Source of the DNA: CAWGET01 sp963821715
Lineage (GTDB): Bacteria; Bacteroidota; Ignavibacteria; Ignavibacteriales; Melioribacteraceae
DNA length: 64,000 nt
Direction of reading: 5' to 3'
Assembly: GCA_963821715.1 (NCBI GenBank)
Contig: CAWGET010000006.1
Coordinates: forward strand, 186,001 to 250,000
The notes under the pieces were generated by a model that saw nothing but the letters and a program-made list of their open reading frames with translations, ran no database searches and was not told the DNA's origin. A program made the position numbers and the translations under genes. Shown here piece after piece: positions 41,618 through 51,976 of the stretch (positions are counted from its first letter, which is position 1; each line of letters opens with the position of its first letter).

Positions 41618-44600
41618 TTACTGAATTGCAATTCTCACATCTACTCCCGCTTCGTTGGTTGTTGAAGGAGGAATTCTTGCAGCGCCTTCCGGACTTATGG
41701 AAGTTCTCTTGTAGAAAATAGAAAGAGTAACCCTAGAGCTCATTACATATCTCACCCGCGGTTCAATAACAGTTCTTGTAGTTCCGTCCTGCGGTTCTCC
41801 TTCCTCATTAAAATTGTTCATCTCGTAAAGGATTGTTGAGTTTTTTCCGCTCGTGTATGAGAGCGACATTTCGATATCATTTTTTAGTGATAGACCGAAG
41901 AAGGGCAATGAAAATCCTGCCTTGGAAAAACTTGCCGATACGTTTATATCGCGCGAAAATTGTTCGGTTATGTTTTGGGTAGAAGCTCCTAAATTAAAAC
42001 TGTTTCTTGTATTATATTTTATGGAACCGGTTAGGTTACCATCCCAAATTTCATTAAATGTAATATTCAATCCCACAAGCGGAGCAAAACCGGATTCGAT
42101 CCTCTGCGACTGGATTTCTTCTTCGCCGTTGGTTGTTAAGCGCCAACCTTCATTATAGGATGAACTGTAAGCGTGCGAGAACGTAACTCGTTTAGCGAAG
42201 CCTTTAAAGAAAGATATTTTTTCTAATCCCGACCAGTTAATTCGCCAATTCGGACGCGGGATATAATTTGCTAAATCGCTTAGGAAAGGTATTTTAGCGA
42301 GAAGAGGAAATGTTTCGAATCCTTTAACAAATGCGTTGGATAAACTCTCTTTCGGATTATCAGAATTCGCATCGTAGAGTGCCGCCACTTCTGTAACTCC
42401 GCCGGAAATAAAAAGGAATGACGGGAGCGCTAAGAATGATCTTTCTAAAGTACCGGTTGAACGCGGGGTCTGCTGAATAAGTTCGCCGAATTCATTCACG
42501 TTATAAGAAATCGATTTATTCAATCCCCAACCAACTTTCCAGTCGAGATCGATTTGAGCATTTTCCCATAACGGTCTTGATGTGCTGAAGCTCAGATCAT
42601 TTTTTTGAGAATAATTATCCGATAAATTAGTTTGCGGAATCGCGACCCGCGGACCGAGATCGTTAGTGAAACCAAGCATAAATAAGCGCGTCGGTCCCAT
42701 CTCGGAATTCTGATTGATTCCCCAAAAATTTCCGAATCCGGTAGACTCGCCTTTAAGACCGGAACCGGATAGAGAATTATTCTGAGAAAAACGTATTGAA
42801 ATCTGATCGTAATCGAGCAAAAGATATTTTACAGAGTTTTTGAGAAGCATAAATCCTTTAGTTAGACCCCGCGGACCTGTTTCCTCATCTTCCTGATCTA
42901 CCAAAGTAGAATCGGAAGGAGTTCGAGCTTCCGGAAGCTTATCTTCATCCTTATCGTCATCTCCTGTCTGCGTATCACGGGTTCTGCTGCCTCTCCCTCT
43001 TCCGGCCGCGGGAGTTTTTTTCTGCTGCGATTGAGGATCGGATGCAAAGAGCGGAGCAAAAAGAGATTTCAGTCGGAGATTCATATCCGCAGTTATTCTA
43101 TTTGAGTAGCCGGCGCTTCTGCCGATCTGTTCCTGTGTAAAATTGTTCCGCCAATTGTAAGTAACTCCGTAGCTCGCATTCACGGTAAAAAATTTATTTA
43201 TGCTCCAGAGCGACGGAAGCTGCGGAGCGCTTCTAAGATCGAAAGACTGACGATAATCATAAATATTTCCGAAGAACGAACGTGTAAGAACGTCATTCCA
43301 AATTGCCTGTTCGGATCTTTCCATTCCCGCTGCGGTTAGCAGATGAGTTAATGAGGAAGAAACCGTAACATTATAATTTGTACTAAGATTAAAAAATCCT
43401 CCTTCGGTCAACTTCCAGTTGAAGCCGGCGTCCCTGCTCGTTGTGAAATCCCGCTGAATATTCGGCTCAACGTCTAAGTCCCGGCTTTGAGAAAACGATC
43501 TTCTTCTGTTTGCGGAGACCGTACTGTTGAAACTTTGAGGAGTAAAATAAATTTTTACATCTTCGTAATCATTAAAGATTTTAAAAAGATTACCGAACAA
43601 CGGAATATCAGCCGGATGGAAAAAGTTTTGATTACTGAAATTCACGTTGTATCTGGCACTCGCGTTCCAAACCCACCTTTCAATAGTTTTCTGCGTAGGA
43701 TTTCTTCCCATCGATTTATTATAATTAAACGCGAAAGTAAGCCTGTTGAAGGTTTCCCTTATATACCATTTATCTGTAGGAATTGTAAATTTTACTCCCG
43801 ACAATGCCCAAGTATCCGAAATATTTACAGTCTGCGCTTCCGTTCTTAAAAGTTGAGCTTCATTGGCAGCGTTTTCTTCCGAATATCCCTGATCGATTAA
43901 TTGTTCCTGCAGCTGCTCCGCCGCTTCGTCAACTTTAATATCCGTACCCGGTTTGAACAGCGGTTTATTGATTGATTCAGTTCTGGAGTAATTTAATTTA
44001 AGATTACTTCCCTCCATACTGAATGGCATCAGCTTTAAAATATCTAAGTTTACCGAAACACCCCAGTTCTTTGCGTCAATCCTGTTTCCAAATCGATCCG
44101 AGAGCCGGTGGAAATATGGATTGGTCTGACTCATGTTCGCGTTGACCGTAAGCAAATCGGCGAAATTTGCCGATCCCGAAACCGCATAAGCCCATCCGTC
44201 CTGGTCTTCGGCGCTTAAAACGCGCATCTCATTTACCCAGATATCTCCCGATACCGGATCTCCGCTTATAATTGTTTCACCATCGCCGCCGCCTTGTCCG
44301 CCGCGTCGATCACTAGGATTTTTTATCCCTATCATGAAAAAGTTAACGCGCGTTAAGGAGGGATTTCCCTGAACTCCGTAAGTATGTCCCTCTTTGCCGT
44401 CAACAGGAACCTGGAATAATACTTTTTCATCCGGGCGCGTCTGCTTAATGGCGGTTAGTTCCGAGAAAATAATATGCATATCCTGCCAGCCCGCTTGCAG
44501 CGGCATACGGTATTCGTAAAAGTTCGATGTATCGGAACCGAAACGTATAAATACTTCCGAACCATAAATGTCCGGATTGTCATAATAGGATACGCTGCCG

Positions 44601-47600
44601 GGAAGATCCATTAGATCTCCGTGCAGGAAGAGTTTTAATTCTTTATAATTGAAAATATCCAGAGGTCTGTAGAGATATTTAATTATTTTTCTGTTGTCGC
44701 CGTCCTGCAAATTATTAATGCTCAGTTTTAGCGACTGCTCATTTTTGAAAACTTCCTGATCAGGTTTAGTTCTATCCCGCTCTCTTAAATTATCGGACGG
44801 AGGATTATAATCCGGATTCTCTTCCACACTTATTGTCGAAATCGTAAGCGTCTCATCGTCTTCGGTAACTTTGTTCGGAACGAGAACTTTCTGCCACTGA
44901 TTACCGACAAGATTGAAATCTACAAATCTTAAATGGACCGGACTTTCAACTCCGTTAAAGAATATCCTTATCATATCTACGTCGGTTAAACTCGGGTCAC
45001 CAATCGCGTCCTGATATTCTCGCAAAGGAATTCTAAACTGGTACCAGCCTGAATTATTGCCGCCGCCACCAACAATAAGCGGATTGCTGTCTTTTACCGT
45101 GTCGATTGAAACTTCGTAGCGGAAAAAACTTCTGATATCGTCTAAGGTTTGATTTCTTATAAGATCTTCGGTATCTGGTATATTGCCGCTCATCAATGCG
45201 GAGTTCCCTTCTGTACCGTTCACTTGTGCGTAATCCTCTATGTTAAATGAGCCTTGAACAATCTGAATGTTATCGCCGCTCGGATCGGGATTGGTATTTG
45301 GATCGTAACCCGGCTCGTCTGCATCAATGAGCATATCGATACCGACGTCTTCTCCTTCGTCAACAAGATCGTTCCCGTTAAAGTCTTCTGTATGCAGTTT
45401 GTCATCTATAAATGCCGACCTTCTCTGCGGTGGAACGGGAGTAGGAATAACGTTTTCACTTATTTTACCGAGATCAATATAAAATTTTGCATCCTCCGGA
45501 GTTCCTTCTCCGACTTGCAGCCAAAACTCAATAAATTCTATATTTTCAGCTACAAGATTATTTGCGGTTGAAGATAACCTCTTCATCATTCCGCCCCAGT
45601 TCAAACTCAATGTGTCTAAATTCGGAGTCCAGTTATATGTTCCTTTTTTTGTTGGATCATAAACTAATTCCAAAACCTGAACGTTTTCTTCCTCTCGGGC
45701 GGCTTGTTTTTCGGGCCAAATATCTTCCACTTTTACGCCGGAATAAGGAAGAAAATTAAACCAGTACGATTTAGCTTTATAATCCATCATTTCTATTTTG
45801 GAAAGTTCTCTGCCTCCGAATGCGGGTAAATTTTCCGGAGCACTTAAATCGTTCCAAGCCTGATAAGCGATAGTTATCGGAATGATTCTTTTAGCACCTT
45901 CAAAGTCATCTACATAAGCTATACTTTTATTATTATCGCCGCCAATTGGACTTTTTTTCGTATTCGGATCAGGATTTATGTAAGCGAATTCAGCCTTTAA
46001 GTTAACCGTTGATTGCTCTCTTGTCGAGATCAGATAATCTAATCCAGAGGTAATAAAAGGAAGATCGAAACCGGTTTGAAAATCGACGCCGTAAATTGAA
46101 TTGCTTATCGGTTCTTCGCCGATTCTTACTTTATCACTTAAAGTTTTTTGGTTCAGGTTTAATATCGAAAAGCCGAGTTTTGTTCTTTCATTAAAATCAT
46201 ACAATCCTCTAAAACCTAGGAGTGATTTGGACGCCAGCTGAAAAAGATCGTTCTGCTCGTAAGTGATCCTGAGATCTGCACCCGGAATTAAAGCGTTATC
46301 ATTCCTAATAGTTATCTGACCTATATTGTAATCAACAGCGTAATCAACTCCCGGTGTAAGTTCCTGACCGTTCAAGTAGACTTTTACGGAATTTTCTACG
46401 ACGTTAAAACCGATTGAATGAACTGCGGTGGTTGAAGCCGAATATTCTCCCGCTATTACAAACCGGTCTAGTTCTTTCTCCTGCTGAGCAAAAGTTTTTA
46501 ATGTGTCATATATTTTCTGAAATTTTAGATCCTCTGGTAATGCTTCGGGGAAATCTCTTCCGAAAGGCTGTAATACAGGAAAAATAATTTCGCCGGTTTC
46601 GGTCATAATTGTAGTATTTAAAAAGTCGAACGCGCCGTCCGGTCCGCCGGTTCCGGTCTCGTCTGTTTCATCTAAACCAAATGCCTGCAGCAGTTTTACA
46701 TTATCATAATCGTTTCTGGGTTCCTGTCCGGCTGCTGTGTAAGTAATATCGAGCGTAAATCCTTCTTTTTTTACATCTCTGCCGCCGATTGGATAGATGT
46801 TCTTAAGCATCAAATCCCAGGCATCCTGAAACTGACCGCCCGGTTTTAAATTTGGTGGTTTTACAAGTTTAAGCACTAGAGTAACGGATGTATCCGAGGG
46901 AACATCTCTCAAGAATTCTCCGTAAACATTTTCCCCAATACCTGTGCCTCTTATCTGATAAGCGACAGCTATCGCTTCATTATCCTGAACATTGCTTTTT
47001 AATGATATAAAGCCTGTATATGGATGAAGAATATAATCTACACCTTCCTCTAATTTTCTAAATCTTCCGTTTACAACCTGACCAACTTTGCTGTCAGCGT
47101 TACGCAAATTATCCGGGTAATTTTCACCTTCATTAATTGGATCAAGGTCAATGTATGCGGTGGCTTTCCTCTCGCTTCCCTTTTCAATTAATCCTTCGGT
47201 CGATTTCCAAACTTCTATATCCAAAACCTCATACTCAGGAAATGTAACCGGGGTGGTTTCGCCAAAATAACTGTTAAAGATTCCTATTTCCGGGTTGGCG
47301 TAATCTTTATGTAAGAAAAAATGATTTTCCGAATATTGATACGCTCTGATCTCAAACTGATTTGTGGTTGAGCCGCCGGTAATCGATTTTTCCTGTATCT
47401 CTCCTTTCTTTTGCGAGGCGAGCGCAGTCAACCTGAAAGGTCCCAACTGGAACTCGGATTTGATACCAAAGAGAGCTTCACTTCCACCTACGAGAGATGA
47501 GGTTTGCAGCGAAACGTTACCTGCTTCAACACTCTGAACTATCTCATCTTCGTAACCCGTATATTTTAATTTTAACTGATTCTCATATTCAAAAGTTCTT

Positions 47601-48517
47601 TCCGTACTCCAATCGGCTCCAATTTCCAACTTATCGCCGATAGTTCCGCTGACATTTATCTGAACCTGCTGTTTGAAGTCCGGCTCGTTCCTCGTATTGC
47701 CCAAACGGGAAACCGTCAGCCCTTCCGTTGTCTCGCTCCGCCAGGCGCCGTGAATATCCACCGCTCCGTTTATGCGAAGCTGAATACGGTTCGGTCCGAA
47801 AATACTAAGGAAGGAAGTTTTAGGAAGCGGGATATCGATATTTGTGATATCGGTAAGTAAGTCTTCAAGATTTTTTTCGCCGTCCTTCAATTCATATTTA
47901 TATCCCAGCGCTTCCCATTCGTCACGCGACATCGCTTTTAATTTTAAATCTATATAAACATCGAGCGGAATTTTTAAGCCCGGCTTTATTTCCTCTCCTG
48001 CAATAACTTCGGTAATAATAACGTACTGACCCGTGCTGTCTAACTTAACGTTCCTTTGGTAATAATTTCCCGAGGGCTGGGCGAAGAAAGAGCTTTTACG
48101 ATCCGGACGGAATTGCGTGTATGGTTTATCGTTTCTTTGATATCTGAAATATTTTAATCTCGCGGTTGAATCAATTGCCATGGAGTCGACTGCCATCGAA
48201 TCAATAGCCATGGAATCTACATTAATCGTGTCTACTATACCGGAAAGGTCTAAACTGTCTTTAGATAAAACTGCGTCAAGAGAATCAGTTGAGTCTTGGG
48301 GAGTTATATAATCGAAATTTAAAAAATCGGAAGATGCGTTTGTTCTATTATCAACAACGAGATCTTTTTGAGAATTGCCTGTAAAATTAACATCTTTTTC
48401 AGAAATCAGCTTATCAGCTTTAAATTTCTTTTCCAATACAAAACCGAAAGAAGAAATTACTACTGTAAACAATAGTATAGAAATTATGCTGAGGCTCTTT
48501 TGAGAATTTTTAACCAC
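41618..48517 (-). CDS. sprA: T9SS translocon protein SprA
   Basis: This 2299-residue protein has a signal/anchor at about 10-30, a low-complexity DS-rich stretch with repeated SMAIDSMAVD (about 98-116), and a giant outer-membrane barrel. Recognisable SprA features are FGPNRIQLRINGAVDIHGAW, YVDDFEGAKRIIPITIAYQA, WVNEMRVLSAEDQDGWAYAV and the end RPSTTNEAGVDVRIAIQ-like tail. By knowledge of Flavobacterium, SprA is the ~36-strand channel through which T9SS cargo passes, closed by PorV or the Plug protein. A linker rich in RGRGSRTRDTQTGDDDKDED sits about residue 1840. porX follows, and a plug-like protein gene is at 61267. Confidence 0.96.
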   Translation of the reverse strand: MVKNSQKSLSIISILLFTVVISSFGFVLEKKFKADKLISEKDVNFTGNSQKDLVVDNRTNASSDFLNFDYITPQDSTDSLDAVLSKDSLDLSGIVDTINVDSMAIDSMAVDSMAIDSTARLKYFRYQRNDKPYTQFRPDRKSSFFAQPSGNYYQRNVKLDSTGQYVIITEVIAGEEIKPGLKIPLDVYIDLKLKAMSRDEWEALGYKYELKDGEKNLEDLLTDITNIDIPLPKTSFLSIFGPNRIQLRINGAVDIHGAWRSETTEGLTVSRLGNTRNEPDFKQQVQINVSGTIGDKLEIGADWSTERTFEYENQLKLKYTGYEDEIVQSVEAGNVSLQTSSLVGGSEALFGIKSEFQLGPFRLTALASQKKGEIQEKSITGGSTTNQFEIRAYQYSENHFFLHKDYANPEIGIFNSYFGETTPVTFPEYEVLDIEVWKSTEGLIEKGSERKATAYIDLDPINEGENYPDNLRNADSKVGQVVNGRFRKLEEGVDYILHPYTGFISLKSNVQDNEAIAVAYQIRGTGIGENVYGEFLRDVPSDTSVTLVLKLVKPPNLKPGGQFQDAWDLMLKNIYPIGGRDVKKEGFTLDITYTAAGQEPRNDYDNVKLLQAFGLDETDETGTGGPDGAFDFLNTTIMTETGEIIFPVLQPFGRDFPEALPEDLKFQKIYDTLKTFAQQEKELDRFVIAGEYSASTTAVHSIGFNVVENSVKVYLNGQELTPGVDYAVDYNIGQITIRNDNALIPGADLRITYEQNDLFQLASKSLLGFRGLYDFNERTKLGFSILNLNQKTLSDKVRIGEEPISNSIYGVDFQTGFDLPFITSGLDYLISTREQSTVNLKAEFAYINPDPNTKKSPIGGDNNKSIAYVDDFEGAKRIIPITIAYQAWNDLSAPENLPAFGGRELSKIEMMDYKAKSYWFNFLPYSGVKVEDIWPEKQAAREEENVQVLELVYDPTKKGTYNWTPNLDTLSLNWGGMMKRLSSTANNLVAENIEFIEFWLQVGEGTPEDAKFYIDLGKISENVIPTPVPPQRRSAFIDDKLHTEDFNGNDLVDEGEDVGIDMLIDADEPGYDPNTNPDPSGDNIQIVQGSFNIEDYAQVNGTEGNSALMSGNIPDTEDLIRNQTLDDIRSFFRYEVSIDTVKDSNPLIVGGGGNNSGWYQFRIPLREYQDAIGDPSLTDVDMIRIFFNGVESPVHLRFVDFNLVGNQWQKVLVPNKVTEDDETLTISTISVEENPDYNPPSDNLRERDRTKPDQEVFKNEQSLKLSINNLQDGDNRKIIKYLYRPLDIFNYKELKLFLHGDLMDLPGSVSYYDNPDIYGSEVFIRFGSDTSNFYEYRMPLQAGWQDMHIIFSELTAIKQTRPDEKVLFQVPVDGKEGHTYGVQGNPSLTRVNFFMIGIKNPSDRRGGQGGGDGETIISGDPVSGDIWVNEMRVLSAEDQDGWAYAVSGSANFADLLTVNANMSQTNPYFHRLSDRFGNRIDAKNWGVSVNLDILKLMPFSMEGSNLKLNYSRTESINKPLFKPGTDIKVDEAAEQLQEQLIDQGYSEENAANEAQLLRTEAQTVNISDTWALSGVKFTIPTDKWYIRETFNRLTFAFNYNKSMGRNPTQKTIERWVWNASARYNVNFSNQNFFHPADIPLFGNLFKIFNDYEDVKIYFTPQSFNSTVSANRRRSFSQSRDLDVEPNIQRDFTTSRDAGFNWKLTEGGFFNLSTNYNVTVSSSLTHLLTAAGMERSEQAIWNDVLTRSFFGNIYDYRQSFDLRSAPQLPSLWSINKFFTVNASYGVTYNWRNNFTQEQIGRSAGYSNRITADMNLRLKSLFAPLFASDPQSQQKKTPAAGRGRGSRTRDTQTGDDDKDEDKLPEARTPSDSTLVDQEDEETGPRGLTKGFMLLKNSVKYLLLDYDQISIRFSQNNSLSGSGLKGESTGFGNFWGINQNSEMGPTRLFMLGFTNDLGPRVAIPQTNLSDNYSQKNDLSFSTSRPLWENAQIDLDWKVGWGLNKSISYNVNEFGELIQQTPRSTGTLERSFLALPSFLFISGGVTEVAALYDANSDNPKESLSNAFVKGFETFPLLAKIPFLSDLANYIPRPNWRINWSGLEKISFFKGFAKRVTFSHAYSSSYNEGWRLTTNGEEEIQSQRIESGFAPLVGLNITFNEIWDGNLTGSIKYNTRNSFNLGASTQNITEQFSRDINVSASFSKAGFSLPFFGLSLKNDIEMSLSYTSGKNSTILYEMNNFNEEGEPQDGTTRTVIEPRVRYVMSSRVTLSIFYKRTSISPEGAARIPPSTTNEAGVDVRIAIQ

Positions 48518-48671
48518 TATGTATCAAACCTTTAATACTTATTTTTAACGTAAAAATTATTTTTCTATACGAACCTCAGTCTTAGTTAAAAAAGATGACA
48601 TGAAATTTATTTATTTCAAACAAAAATATCAATTTATTTTATTAGTACTAAATTTTAAATATAAACCCGAC

Positions 48672-49364
48672 TTAAATAATATCGTTAAGATGCGTTTTTT
48701 CTTCCAGAATATTTATAACCTTGCTTTGTTCAACTATCACAGCGCTCAATTTGTTTCCGACGCAGGCTCCCGTATCTACATAAGCGGCATTTGCCTCTTC
48801 ATCTAAAAAAACATCTTTCTGTTTAGTGTGTCCAATAATCTGCAGTTTTCCAATGTTCATAAGTTTGTCTCTGGACCATAAAACACCCGAGTCGTTTTTA
48901 TAATTAGCTTCAATTAAAGCGGCTAATTCATCATCATTTTGTAAAATATTATTCTGAGAAAAAAATTTCTTAAATTGATTTGATATTCCGGCGTGCGAAA
49001 TAAAACAGTCATCTAAATTAAAAAAGAATGGAGCTTTTTTTATAGCTTCAATATGAGGAAAAACTGCTTCCTCGTGTTCTTCATAAGATTCAAGTGTATT
49101 TTCGCTTCCGTTAAAAAGCCACGATCTCGCAAAAATGCTTGAAGGATTTTTAAAAAAATGATAAAACATATAATCGTGATTGCCGGGCGTAAAACGAATA
49201 TTTTTTTTGATTATAAATTCGATGGTTTCGTAACTATTGTTTCCCCTGTCAACAAGGTCGCCCACGCTGTATACAGGAATCTCGCCATACTCTTCAACTA
49301 TTTTATTATATAAACGTTCAAGAGTGAAAGAACAGCCGTGAATATCACCGATTACAGCAACCAT
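48672..49364 (-). CDS. Calcineurin-like serine/threonine phosphoesterase
   Basis: This 230-residue protein is a PrpA/ApaH-type metallophosphoesterase. The metal-binding motifs are GDIHGC (6-11), GDLVDRGNNS, TPGNHDYM, a middle SHAGI and IGHTKQKD. It resembles bacterial PPP-family phosphatases and Ap4A hydrolases; the substrate is not resolved. It follows the CoA-transferase gene by 9 bp on the same strand and is probably co-transcribed. The 154-bp gap upstream of sprA shows no gene. Confidence 0.9.
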   Translation of the reverse strand: MVAVIGDIHGCSFTLERLYNKIVEEYGEIPVYSVGDLVDRGNNSYETIEFIIKKNIRFTPGNHDYMFYHFFKNPSSIFARSWLFNGSENTLESYEEHEEAVFPHIEAIKKAPFFFNLDDCFISHAGISNQFKKFFSQNNILQNDDELAALIEANYKNDSGVLWSRDKLMNIGKLQIIGHTKQKDVFLDEEANAAYVDTGACVGNKLSAVIVEQSKVINILEEKTHLNDII

Positions 49365-49373
49365 AAAACCTGA

Positions 49374-50722
49374 TTAAATATGATAAATTTCTTTTGCAAA
49401 TTTTTCCAGCTCTTCCCTAAAATTAGGATGAGCCACACTAATTAAAGCCTTTACCCTTTCCTGCACTGTTTTTCCGAAGAGATGAGCCGTTCCGTATTCG
49501 GTAACAACAAAATGTACATCTCCTCGCGAAGTTACAACTCCCGCGCCCGGTTTAAGCGTCGGAACTATACGCGAAATTTTTCCATCCTTAGTTGTAGAAG
49601 GTAAAGCAATAATCGGCTTTCCTCCTTCGGAGTGCGCGGCCCCTCTTATAAAATCAACTTGTCCCCCTATTCCGCTGTAAAATTTTGTACCTATGGAATC
49701 GGAACAAACTTGTCCGGTAAGATCAATCTCAATTGCGGAATTGATAGCGATCATTTTTTTATTTTGCGCAATGATGAACGGATCATTCACATATTCCTGC
49801 GGGTGAAACTCAATTACAGGATTATTATCGATGAAATCGTAGGATTTTTTAGTCCCGAGTGCGAATCCCGCAATTATCTTTCCGTGATGAATAGATTTTT
49901 GCTCACCGTTAATTATTCCTTCCTGCACAAGTTCTACAATTCCGTCTGAAAACATTTCCGTATGAACACCGAGATCTTTTTTATTCTTAAGATAACGCAT
50001 AACGGAATCGGGAATTGCGCCGATTCCCATTTGAAGCGTAGATCCGTCTTCAATCATTTCGGCAATATGCATTCCAATTTTATCGTATACGTCCAGAGTT
50101 TCTTGAGTCGCGTTCGGATCAATTTGCGGAAGTTCCAAAAGCGGCGCGTCGTGCTCAACAACGTAATCCAATTTGTTAATATGGATAAAACTGTTTCCCA
50201 ATCCCCGCGGCATGTTCGGATTTACCTGCGCAATAACGATATCGGCTTTTTCGGCGGGAGTTTTAATATTTCCGACGTCGATTCCGTAGCTGCAGAAACC
50301 ATGCTCGTCCGGCGGTGAAACATGAATAAGCGCGACGTTCGGTTTTATAATTCCTTTTTAAAAAGAAGCGTAACTTCGGAAAGAAATATCGGGATGAATT
50401 CCGCTCTTCCTTCGTTAACAGCTTTCCTCGTATTTCCTCCAATGAAAAACGCTTTGTGTTTGAAGTGTTTTTCCATTCCCGGTTTAGTATAAGGCAAATC
50501 TCCCACAACAAGAATATGATAAACAGTAACATCAAACAGATCGTCCTTCCGGTCCACCATAGCTTTAATTAATTCCATCGGAGCGGCGCAGCCCGGCTGC
50601 ACAATTATTTTATCGTTCGATTTGATCGCTTTTACGGCTTCTTCGGCAGTAGTAATTTTCGATTTATATTTCTGAAGCCAAAATAAACTTTTCTGATTCT
50701 TAACAGCCTGATCGACAGTCAT
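49374..50722 (-). pseudogene. Acetyl-CoA hydrolase / 4-hydroxybutyrate CoA-transferase, frameshifted
   Basis: The gene encodes one protein of about 449 residues but is split. The first frame (MTVDQAVKNQ... to LSEVTLLFKKEL) stops at 50345. The next frame continues GIIKPNVALIHVSPPDEHGF and runs to 49374, carrying PRGLGNSFIHINKLDYVVEH, GIGAIPDSVMRYLKNKKDLG and the catalytic Glu region VTEYGTAHLFGKTVQERV. One extra A in the A5 run (50355-50359), or a -1 slip at AAA-AAG, restores the family pattern 'LF-K/R-K/R-G-I-x-P-x-V-A-L-I'. The enzyme moves CoA between acyl groups. It lies between ald and the phosphatase in one operon. Confidence 0.85.
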
Positions 50723-50734
50723 TTTTTAAAACTC

Positions 50735-51856
50735 TTAATTTGTTGAAAAAATATGTAACCGCCTATATTCTAATTCGAATGTTTCGGCGATAACTTCATT
50801 CGTACAGGTTCCATTATGCACAACAATTCCTTTCGCAAAATCGGAATCGCTCAATACAGCGTTGGATAATCCATTGTTCGCGATATCTGAAATATAATTA
50901 ATCGAAGCATTAGTCAATCCATAACTTGCAGTTCGCGCAACATACGAAGGAAGATTCGGGACACAGCAGTGTAGAGTCCCGTGTTTAATAAACATCGGTT
51001 CGGAAAGAGAAGTCGGCCTGCTCGTCTCGAAACAACCGCCCTGATCGATAGAAACATCTACGATTACAGCGCCCTTCTTCATAGTTTTAACCATCGCTTC
51101 GGTGACAACGTGCGGCGATTTTTCCCCGCGAACCTGTACAGCGCCTATAAAGAGATCGGCGAATTTTGCGCCCCTTGCTATTGTGTAAGGATTTGCAACA
51201 ACAGTAGTAATTCTTTTTTCGAGATAATTTTCCACGCGCCGCAATTTGTAAATGTCTTTATCCAGCATTATAACCTGCGCACCTCTTCCCAGCGCAGCGC
51301 GCGCCGCGTTCAATCCAACAACTCCGGCACCTAAAATTACAACAGCCGCCGGAGCGACTCCCGTAATTCCTCCCATTAATATTCCGCGACTTTCATGTAT
51401 ATCGCTACCCAAATATCTTTCGCCCATTTGAATAGCTAACTGCCCGGCGATTTCGCTCATTGATTGCAGCACAGGCAATTCCTCGTGTTTTTCAATCAAC
51501 TCGTAACTTACGGCTGTAACCCGTTTTTTCAAAAGCTGATCGATAATTTTTTTGCTCCCTGCGGCGAGATGAAGAAACGAAAAAAGTATTTGTTCTTCCT
51601 TCAAGAATCCGGCTTCCTGTTCTGTAAGCGGAGCGATTTTAGCTAAAATATCTGCGCGCTGATATACTTCCTCGGCGGAATAAACTATTGTAGCTCCGAC
51701 TTCGGTGTATTCTTCATCGGAAAAATTACACTCCATACCGGCTTTAGTTTCAATGTAAACGCTGTGTCCGTCGCGTATCAGAGTATCCACTCCGGCCGGA
51801 GCAAGAGCCACTCTTTTCTCTTCTAAAGTTGTTTCTTTGGGAATACCGATAATCAT
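50735..51856 (-). CDS. ald: Alanine dehydrogenase
   Basis: This protein of about 373 residues interconverts L-alanine and pyruvate with NAD. It begins IIGIPKETTLEEKRVALAPA. It has the NAD-binding VVILGAGVVGLNAARAALGRGA and the hallmark DVSIDQGGCFETSRPTSLSEP. A catalytic His is in SFLHLAAG. I chose the ATG at 51856; a TTG two codons upstream is also in frame. It is the first gene of a likely operon with the CoA-transferase (12 bp gap) and the phosphatase. Confidence 0.94.
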   Translation of the reverse strand: MIIGIPKETTLEEKRVALAPAGVDTLIRDGHSVYIETKAGMECNFSDEEYTEVGATIVYSAEEVYQRADILAKIAPLTEQEAGFLKEEQILFSFLHLAAGSKKIIDQLLKKRVTAVSYELIEKHEELPVLQSMSEIAGQLAIQMGERYLGSDIHESRGILMGGITGVAPAAVVILGAGVVGLNAARAALGRGAQVIMLDKDIYKLRRVENYLEKRITTVVANPYTIARGAKFADLFIGAVQVRGEKSPHVVTEAMVKTMKKGAVIVDVSIDQGGCFETSRPTSLSEPMFIKHGTLHCCVPNLPSYVARTASYGLTNASINYISDIANNGLSNAVLSDSDFAKGIVVHNGTCTNEVIAETFELEYRRLHIFSTN

Positions 51857-51976
51857 AATCAACTTGTTTTATTTAATATAATTTTGAAATTTATCAATTA
51901 AATGAATTAACTTCAATTGAAGAATCTAACCTATTTTTCCTTCATATTCTGCAATCTCATTCTTCATTAATTTTTA

